A model generated the notes under the pieces. The model searched no databases. It worked only from the letters and a program-made list of their open reading frames with translations, and was not told where the DNA came from. The position numbers and the translations under genes are program-made. A DNA stretch of 64,000 bases from NCBI RefSeq assembly GCF_001436375.1, contig NZ_AZGA01000002.1, forward strand, positions 1 to 64,000. Reading direction: 5' to 3'. Below are positions 58,455 through 64,000 of this stretch, piece by piece; positions within the stretch are counted from its first letter, which is position 1; the number at the start of each line of letters is the position of its first letter. The DNA is from Agrilactobacillus composti DSM 18527 = JCM 14202 (lineage in GTDB: Bacteria > Bacillota > Bacilli > Lactobacillales > Lactobacillaceae).

Positions 58455-58536
58455 CTCCTTTAAGGAGAGATTCTTTCTACTAAAGAAGATGAAATTCATC
58501 TTCTCTAGTAGAAAGCGGATGGCTATCACCATCCGC
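58455..58536 (-). other. Three stacked hairpins in the pflB-pflA intercistronic region
   Basis: First after pflB is GCGGATGG/CCATCCGC (58515-58522 with 58529-58536). Next is a long nested stem, CTTTCTACTA (58473-58482) with TAGTAGAAAG (58506-58515) and AGAAGATGAA (58484-58493) with TTCATCTTCT (58495-58504), one mismatch. Last is CTCCTT-t-AAGGAG (58455-58467), which takes in the pflA Shine-Dalgarno. None has a T tract. Confidence 0.75.
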
Positions 58537-58557
58537 TCCCTAAGTGTTTGTTAGAAA

Positions 58558-60816
58558 TTACATTTGTTCGAAGAAGGTCCGAGAAATAACGTCGTCTTGT
58601 TGTTCCTTGGTTAAATCAGCGAAGTATACGCAATAACCAGAGACACGAACTGTAAGTGTAGGATATTCTTCAGGATGTTTTTGAGCATCAATCAAGGTTG
58701 CTTTGTTAAAGACGTTGATATTTAAATGCATACCATTGTTTTCCATGTAACCGTCAACCATGTTTACTAAAGCATCTTTACGATCTTCATCGTCATGGCC
58801 TAAAGTATTTGGCGTAACACCGAATGTGTTGGAAATACCATCAGTCGCGTACTTGTAAGGGATTTTAGCAGTAGATAACAAGGAAGCTAAAGCCCCATTC
58901 TTTTCGGCACCATAGGCAGGGTTCGCACCAGGTGAGAATGGTTCGCCAGCTTGACGGCCATTTGGTGTGGTCCCAGTGTTCTTACCATAAACAACGTTTG
59001 AAGTGATTGTCAAAACAGAAGTAGATAATTTAGCACCGTGATATAAGTGGTGTGTATTCATCTTGTTGTAGAAAGTCTTGATCAACCATTTCGCGATATC
59101 ATCAGCACGGTCATCATTATTCCCATAACGAGGATAGTCATTGTCAGCCTTGAAGTCGACAGCAATACCCTTTTCATCTCTGATAACCTTAACATGGCCA
59201 TATTTGATGGCTGAAATAGAATCAACGGCATGAGAGAAACCGGAAATGCCAGTTGCAAAGGTATAGTCTAAACGCGTATCTTTCAAAGCAAATTGAGCAG
59301 CCTCATAGTAATATTTATCATGCATATAATGAATGGTGTTCAAAGCGTTAACGTAAACGTCTGCCAACCAGTCCATTTGTTTGCCAAATTTGTCCATGAA
59401 TTCATCATAGTCGATGTATTCACTGGTAATTGGTGCATAAGCTGGGCCGACTTGTTCTTCTTTGATTTCATCTTTACCACCATTGATGGCGTAAAGTAAA
59501 GCTTTGGCTAAGTTAGCCCGGGCACCGAAGAATTGAACACCATCAGCAATTGGTTGTGCAGAGACACAGCAAGCAATGCCATAGTAATCAGAACCCCATT
59601 GGTTCCGCATTAATTCATCGTTTTCATATTGAATCGTAGAACTCTTGATAGAAACTTCAGTAGCATAACGTTTGAAGCCTTCAGGTAAACGATCAGACCA
59701 TAATAAGGTGATGTTTGGTTCTGGTGCAGCACCCATGTTGTCTAAAGTCTTCAAGAAACGAAAAGCAGTTCTAGTCACATGATGCCGGCCATCCATGCCA
59801 ATACCAGTCATAGATAAAGTAGCCCAAATTGGATCACCTGAGAATAAGGAATTGTATTCTGGTGTTCTGATGAAACGAACCATCCGTAACTTCATGACAA
59901 AATGATCAACTAATTCTTGAGCTTGCGCTTCAGTTAACTTGCCTTGGGCCATATCTCTTTGGATATAAGCATCAATAACAGTATCGATCCGACCAACGGA
60001 CATCGCAGCACCGTTTTGTGTTTTAACTGCAGCTAAATAGCCAAAATAGATCCATTGAATAGCTTCTTGAGCATTAGCAGCAGGCCGAGAAATGTCAAAG
60101 CCATAAGCTTGCGCCATTTTCTTCATGTCATTTAAAGCCCGATATTGATCGTTGACTTGTTCTCTCAAGCGAATCACATCGTCAGTCATTTCGCCGTCAC
60201 CAATCAAGTCAAAATCAGCTGCTTTAGCTTTCATCAAACGATCGATCCCATAAATTGCGATCCGTGGGAAGTCAGCAATGATCCGGCCACGGGCATAGGC
60301 ATCAGGTAAACCAGTTAAAATCTTGTAGTGCCGTGCTTTACGCATAGCTGGTGTATAAGCATCAAATACCCCTTGGTTATGGGTCTTACGATCTTCTGTA
60401 AAAATCTTATGCATTTCAGGATCAGTCTTAAAGCCATAAGAAGTTAAAGCTTCTTCGGCCATCCGAATCCCACCATAAGGCATGAATGCCCGTTTCAAAG
60501 GTGCATCAGTTTGCATACCCACGATTGTTTCTAAGTCTTTGTTTAAATAGCCAGGGCCGTGGGAAGTAATTGAACTAACAACATTGTTGTCAGCATCTAA
60601 AACGCCGCCAGCTTCACGTTCTTTTTTCTTTAAGTCTAATAATTGATTGTTTAATTGAGTTGTGGCGTCGGTAGGACCAGCAAGGAAACTTTCGTCACCA
60701 TCATATTGGTGTAAGTTTTGTTGAATGAAATCGCGAACGTTGATTTCTTCTTGCCAAGCGCCGCTATTAAAACCTGCCCAATAAGTTTTAATATCTTTTT
60801 TCTCTAATTGTTTCAT
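58558..60816 (-). CDS. pflB: Formate C-acetyltransferase (pyruvate formate-lyase)
   Basis: 752 residues. Active-site C416-C417 in [11 protein letters not shown], and the glycyl radical G727 in [18 protein letters not shown] close to the C-terminus. Splits pyruvate with CoA to acetyl-CoA and formate under anaerobic conditions, saving NADH and feeding fhs. GGAGGG precedes the ATG. A strong promoter lies at 60887-60914. No focA formate channel gene is adjacent. Confidence 0.97.
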   Translation of the reverse strand: MKQLEKKDIKTYWAGFNSGAWQEEINVRDFIQQNLHQYDGDESFLAGPTDATTQLNNQLLDLKKKEREAGGVLDADNNVVSSITSHGPGYLNKDLETIVGMQTDAPLKRAFMPYGGIRMAEEALTSYGFKTDPEMHKIFTEDRKTHNQGVFDAYTPAMRKARHYKILTGLPDAYARGRIIADFPRIAIYGIDRLMKAKAADFDLIGDGEMTDDVIRLREQVNDQYRALNDMKKMAQAYGFDISRPAANAQEAIQWIYFGYLAAVKTQNGAAMSVGRIDTVIDAYIQRDMAQGKLTEAQAQELVDHFVMKLRMVRFIRTPEYNSLFSGDPIWATLSMTGIGMDGRHHVTRTAFRFLKTLDNMGAAPEPNITLLWSDRLPEGFKRYATEVSIKSSTIQYENDELMRNQWGSDYYGIACCVSAQPIADGVQFFGARANLAKALLYAINGGKDEIKEEQVGPAYAPITSEYIDYDEFMDKFGKQMDWLADVYVNALNTIHYMHDKYYYEAAQFALKDTRLDYTFATGISGFSHAVDSISAIKYGHVKVIRDEKGIAVDFKADNDYPRYGNNDDRADDIAKWLIKTFYNKMNTHHLYHGAKLSTSVLTITSNVVYGKNTGTTPNGRQAGEPFSPGANPAYGAEKNGALASLLSTAKIPYKYATDGISNTFGVTPNTLGHDDEDRKDALVNMVDGYMENNGMHLNINVFNKATLIDAQKHPEEYPTLTVRVSGYCVYFADLTKEQQDDVISRTFFEQM

Positions 60817-60886
60817 ATTATGATACCCTCCATATTAATGAACTCAAAACATTAACAAATTCACAAGGAACAGCTTTGATGTTTAA

Positions 60887-60914
60887 AGTATAACACGTCG
60901 CAATGAGATTGCAA
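60887..60914 (-). promoter_or_regulatory. pflB promoter
   Basis: Minus strand TTGCAA (60909-60914), 16 bases, TATACT (60887-60892), with an extended TG ahead of the -10. About 70 bases of untranslated leader follow. Confidence 0.75.
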
Positions 60915-60998
60915 GCCCTTTCTTTATTTTTATGATAGCCCTCATCACACATCCTTATCATACCAAGCTTTGGCGCATTAAATCAAATTTTTAAAACA

Positions 60999-61013
60999 AG
61001 AGTGCGCTTTCAA
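60999..61013 (-). promoter_or_regulatory. cre-like CcpA site upstream of pflB
   Basis: Minus strand TTGAAAGCGCACTCT fits every fixed position of the cre pattern WTGNAANCGNWNNCW. It lies about 85 bases upstream of the -35, a place more typical of activation than repression. Confidence 0.5.
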
Positions 61014-61126
61014 GATTGTATTATTTAACACAAAACTGCACTGGTACAGCAGCCAAAAGTGCGAATAGTTGTATAACAGTTGGCTGCGATTTACCCACAC
61101 TGTTGCCTAATTCACAAGAAAAGCCC

Positions 61127-61170
61127 AAAAAAAGAGACCAATTAAACCGAATGATTTAATGGTCTCTTTT
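61127..61170 (-). terminator. parC terminator
   Basis: AAAGAGACCA-ATTAAA (61131-61146) pairs with TTTAAT-GGTCTCTTT (61155-61169) with one bulge. On the minus strand a run of seven T follows. Confidence 0.85.
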
Positions 61171-61174
61171 AAGA

Positions 61175-63682
61175 TTAATCGGACTTTTTAGTATCTGACC
61201 CGTTATCACCAACATCTTGGGGATAATTGATCAGTTTAATTTCCTTAGGATCACCTTGTGTCTCCACATCCATTACAAAGGAACCATTGGAATAACGATC
61301 GCCAAAATTATGGGTTTTAGGATCTATTTGAATCCGTACGCCAGTTGTTGTTAAGATATCAACTGCCTTGACTTGACTTAAATCCGCTGGTTCTTTGATC
61401 AGTGCAAAGATTCGGTGAGGATTGCGTTTTAACTCACGCAACAACAAGACCCCACGCCGGGCTCGGCTAGAAATTGGTAACTCACTGAGGTGCATCTGTT
61501 TAAAAGCACCTCTTTGGGTCAACAATCCTAAGCTGTCCTTGGCTGAATCAGTCAAGATAAAACTAACAATATAATCATCTGGCTTTAGATCCATCGCCTT
61601 GACCCCAGCTGCTTTAGCGCCAACAGCCGGCACTTCTGCCAAAGGATAACGAACCCCATAGCCCAGATGCGTCGCAGAAACAACTTCAAATTGTGATACC
61701 GCTGCAGTTTGGATTTGATAGACTTGCAGGACTTCATCTTCAGCCTGTTTCAATTTAATGGCTAGCTGTGGTTTGGACTTATACGTCCGATTTGGCTGTA
61801 AATTAGCCAACTCAACTTGCTTAATTTGCCCATATTTGGTAGCTAAAACAAAGTTTAAGGCCATGTCTAGCTTAGGTACCACATAAGCGGCAACAATGCT
61901 TTCACTACCATCTAAACCGACGCTTTGGGAAATATGCTCCCCAACTTCTTTCCAACGGACATCGTCAATTTCATGAATGGGCCGATAAATCATATTGCCC
62001 TTGCTGGTGAAGATAAACAAATGCTGCAATGTTCCTGCAACGGTATTTAAAACAAATTGATCGTTTTCTCGAATACCATTATCTTTTGGATCCTTAGACA
62101 CGGAAGCTTGATAAGACCGCAAGCTGCTGCGTTTGAAGTAACCATCGCGGGTAACCGCTACTCGGACCTCTTCATCGCTGACCAGCACACTGGTATTAAT
62201 GGTAATGGCTTCAATTTCTTTTTCAATTTGGGTTTTTCTAGGACTAACATATTGCTTTTTGACCCCAAGTGCTTCTTTTTTGATCAGCTTGGCCAAACTT
62301 GCAGGATGTTCCAAGATATCTGTGTAGCGCGTGATGTCTTTGGATAATTGATCATGTTCTTTTTGTAGCTCGGTCACATCGGTATTGGTCAAACGATACA
62401 GCTGTAAGACAACGATGGCTTCGGCTTGCAATTCTGAAAAACCATAATCAGCTTGCAGCTTTACTTTAGCTGATTTCTTATCTTTACTGGCACGAATCGT
62501 CTTAATAACCTTATCCAAAATAGATAAGGCCTTGATCAAGCCTTCAACGATATGTTGCCGGTCTTGCGCTTTTTTAAGATTGTATTGTGTCCGCCGGGTC
62601 AAGACATCTTGTTGATGTTGCAAATAGCTTTGCAGGATCTCAACCAAACCAACTTGCTTGGGTCGCATATCTGAAATGGCCACAATATTAAAGTTATAAG
62701 TGATCTGAAGATCGGTATTTTTAAATAGGTAGTTTAAAATACCCTGGGCATCTGCTTGCTTTTTTAATTCAATCACAATTGAAAGCCCTAAGCGATCACT
62801 CTCATCACGAACTTCGGAAATGCCATCTACTTTTTTCAACACCCGAACTTCATCGATTTTCTTAACTAACTGAGCTTTATTCACATCATATGGAATTTCA
62901 GTAATCACGATTTGTTCACGGTGACCTCGAATCGGCACAATTGCTGTCTTAGAGCGCAAAACAGCTTTACCGCGACCGGTAGTATAGGCTTCTTTGATCC
63001 CGGCTAAGCCTTGTAAGATCCCCCCTGTGGGAAAATCTGGTCCCTTAACAAACTGCATTAAGTCAGCCAAATCAGCTTGGGGGTGGTCTACTAGGTAAAC
63101 AAAGGCATCAATGACTTCTCCTAAGTTATGGGGGGGTATTTCCGTCGCATAACCCGCTGAGATTCCGGTTGCCCCATTTACCAACAAATTAGGGAAGCGA
63201 GCCGGTAAAACCGTAGGTTCTTTTTCGGTGTCATCAAAGTTTAAAACCATATCAACGGTATCTTTATCGATATCTCGCAATAATTCCGCTGATATCTTAC
63301 TCAGCCGGGCTTCGGTATACCGCATGGCAGCCGGGGGATCCCCGTCCATGGAACCATTATTACCATGCATTTCAATTAAAGGTTCTCGTAATTTCCAATT
63401 CTGGCTGAGGCGAACCATAGCTTCATAAATAGAGCTATCGCCATGGGGATGAAAGTTACCCATAATATTACCCACAGATTTAGCTGATTTACGAAAAGCT
63501 TTGTCATAGGTATTCCCATCTAAATACATGGCATATAAAATACGCCGTTGAACTGGTTTTAAACCATCGCGAATATCAGGTAAGGCCCGTTCTTGAATAA
63601 TATACTTTGAATATCTGCCAAAACGGTCACCCATGACATCCTCTAAGGATAATTCTTGAATGTTCTGTGCAGCTTTAGCCAA
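61175..63682 (-). CDS. parC: DNA topoisomerase IV subunit A
   Basis: 835 residues. The winged-helix/tower breakage-reunion domain has catalytic Y122 in AAMRYTEARL. The quinolone region reads HPHGDSSIYEAMV with S83, S84 and E87, so the usual resistance changes are not present. The C-terminal part carries the degenerate beta-propeller repeats (from about 500). TTG start at 63682 with GTGAG upstream; it lies nine bases after parE. Decatenates daughter chromosomes. ParC and not GyrA is favoured by the parE-parC pairing. Confidence 0.94.
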   Translation of the reverse strand: MAKAAQNIQELSLEDVMGDRFGRYSKYIIQERALPDIRDGLKPVQRRILYAMYLDGNTYDKAFRKSAKSVGNIMGNFHPHGDSSIYEAMVRLSQNWKLREPLIEMHGNNGSMDGDPPAAMRYTEARLSKISAELLRDIDKDTVDMVLNFDDTEKEPTVLPARFPNLLVNGATGISAGYATEIPPHNLGEVIDAFVYLVDHPQADLADLMQFVKGPDFPTGGILQGLAGIKEAYTTGRGKAVLRSKTAIVPIRGHREQIVITEIPYDVNKAQLVKKIDEVRVLKKVDGISEVRDESDRLGLSIVIELKKQADAQGILNYLFKNTDLQITYNFNIVAISDMRPKQVGLVEILQSYLQHQQDVLTRRTQYNLKKAQDRQHIVEGLIKALSILDKVIKTIRASKDKKSAKVKLQADYGFSELQAEAIVVLQLYRLTNTDVTELQKEHDQLSKDITRYTDILEHPASLAKLIKKEALGVKKQYVSPRKTQIEKEIEAITINTSVLVSDEEVRVAVTRDGYFKRSSLRSYQASVSKDPKDNGIRENDQFVLNTVAGTLQHLFIFTSKGNMIYRPIHEIDDVRWKEVGEHISQSVGLDGSESIVAAYVVPKLDMALNFVLATKYGQIKQVELANLQPNRTYKSKPQLAIKLKQAEDEVLQVYQIQTAAVSQFEVVSATHLGYGVRYPLAEVPAVGAKAAGVKAMDLKPDDYIVSFILTDSAKDSLGLLTQRGAFKQMHLSELPISSRARRGVLLLRELKRNPHRIFALIKEPADLSQVKAVDILTTTGVRIQIDPKTHNFGDRYSNGSFVMDVETQGDPKEIKLINYPQDVGDNGSDTKKSD

Positions 63683-63691
63683 TTAATTCAC

Positions 63692-64000
63692 TCACTTCTT
63701 AGTTTTATCGAGTTGTTCTAATAAATGTTCATTATCTTGATGCCGGTCAGATTCAGTATCAGAAGCCACATTATGATCCAAAATACTGCCATCTTCTTCT
63801 AAACTGAAGACCACATTGTCTTCGATCCAACGCCGTCTAGGCGCAACTTTATCACCCATTAAGGTGGTGACCCGACGCTCAGCTAGTTGGGCATCATCAA
63901 TCTTGACCCGAATTAACGTCCGGGTCTCAGGATTCATGGTGGTATCCCATAATTGGTCAGCATTCATTTCCCCTAGCCCTTTGAAACGTTGTAAACTGTA
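63692..64000 (-). CDS. parE: DNA topoisomerase IV subunit B, C-terminal fragment
   Basis: The frame is open to the window edge; 102 codons and the stop are visible. [21 protein letters not shown] is the conserved end of the Toprim region of type IIA subunit B, followed by a basic [20 protein letters not shown] segment and an acidic, low-complexity tail. The neighbouring parC identifies it as ParE rather than GyrB. Confidence 0.93.
   Translation of the reverse strand, partial: YSLQRFKGLGEMNADQLWDTTMNPETRTLIRVKIDDAQLAERRVTTLMGDKVAPRRRWIEDNVVFSLEEDGSILDHNVASDTESDRHQDNEHLLEQLDKTKK

Larger units (their letters stand above)
60817..61126. other. pflB upstream control region
   Basis: No gene seen. 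From pflB outward: a TTAACAA/TTCACAA pair of Rex-like half sites (60852-60866), the promoter (60887-60914), an inverted repeat TATGATA-N18-TATCATA (60931-60962), a cre-like site (60999-61013) and an inverted repeat GCAGCCAA-N23-TTGGCTGC (61049-61087). The density of elements suggests redox and carbon control of fermentation. Confidence 0.55.

Overview
The window looks like chromosomal core DNA of a low-to-mid GC Lactobacillales bacterium, most likely a member of the Lactobacillaceae. The grounds are RexAB rather than RecBCD, a mevalonate (not MEP) isoprenoid cluster, the Firmicutes block dinG-ypmB-aspB-asnS-dnaD-nth / recU-ponA / ypsA-gpsB-rnpB-ypsC, a PyrR-attenuated pyr operon, a PflB/PflA pair and AGGAGG-type Shine-Dalgarno (SD) sites. 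I cannot name the genus from sequence alone. No tRNA, rRNA operon, insertion sequence, prophage, CRISPR array or origin was seen.

Layout. 1-114: 3' end of a phosphoglucomutase-type gene. 176-3176 (minus): mevalonate kinase, diphosphomevalonate decarboxylase and type 2 IPP isomerase, with no phosphomevalonate kinase between them. 3270-17862 (plus): rexB, rexA, dinG, ypmB/tseB, aspB, asnS, dnaD, nth. 17920-20878 (minus): recU-ponA. 20979-23974 (plus): ypsA, gpsB, rnpB (RNase P RNA) and an RlmL-like rRNA methyltransferase. 23998-29922: a mixed stretch with a 2-hydroxyacid dehydrogenase, an unknown secreted protein, lipoate ligase, an unknown small protein, DegV, a nitroreductase, an RNase HI-like protein and a small membrane protein. 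29940-33003: fhs, lspA, rluD.

33000-44715 is a complete UMP biosynthesis operon (pyrR, uracil permease, pyrB, pyrC, carA, carB, pyrK, pyrD, pyrF, pyrE). It has its own promoter overlapping the rluD stop codon, one PyrR-type attenuator in the leader and a strong terminator. 44722-50941: rqcH (minus), then marR, a cytosolic alkaline-phosphatase-superfamily phosphodiesterase, a second DegV, and a pnuC-deoxynucleoside kinase pair. 51185-55147 (minus): acnA and icd without citrate synthase. 55464-57399 (minus): manganese pyrophosphatase and a LysR regulator. 57658-60816 (minus): pflB-pflA with hairpins between them. 61175-64000 (minus): parC and the 3' end of parE.

No large undescribed system is visible; almost every gene is a recognisable core gene. 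The points worth a second look are the two pathway clusters lacking one expected enzyme (mevalonate, citrate branch), N/Q-rich tails on both GpsB and its usual partner PBP1A, several strong hairpins and palindromes in non-coding DNA (before dinG, dnaD, marR, pnuC, the nitroreductase, and inside pflBA), two unknown small proteins with their own control signals, and two gene-free stretches that may carry a diverged shared repeat.

All promoter, operator and terminator calls were made by eye. Where the first possible start codon disagreed with the Shine-Dalgarno position, I used the start that the Shine-Dalgarno supports and said so.
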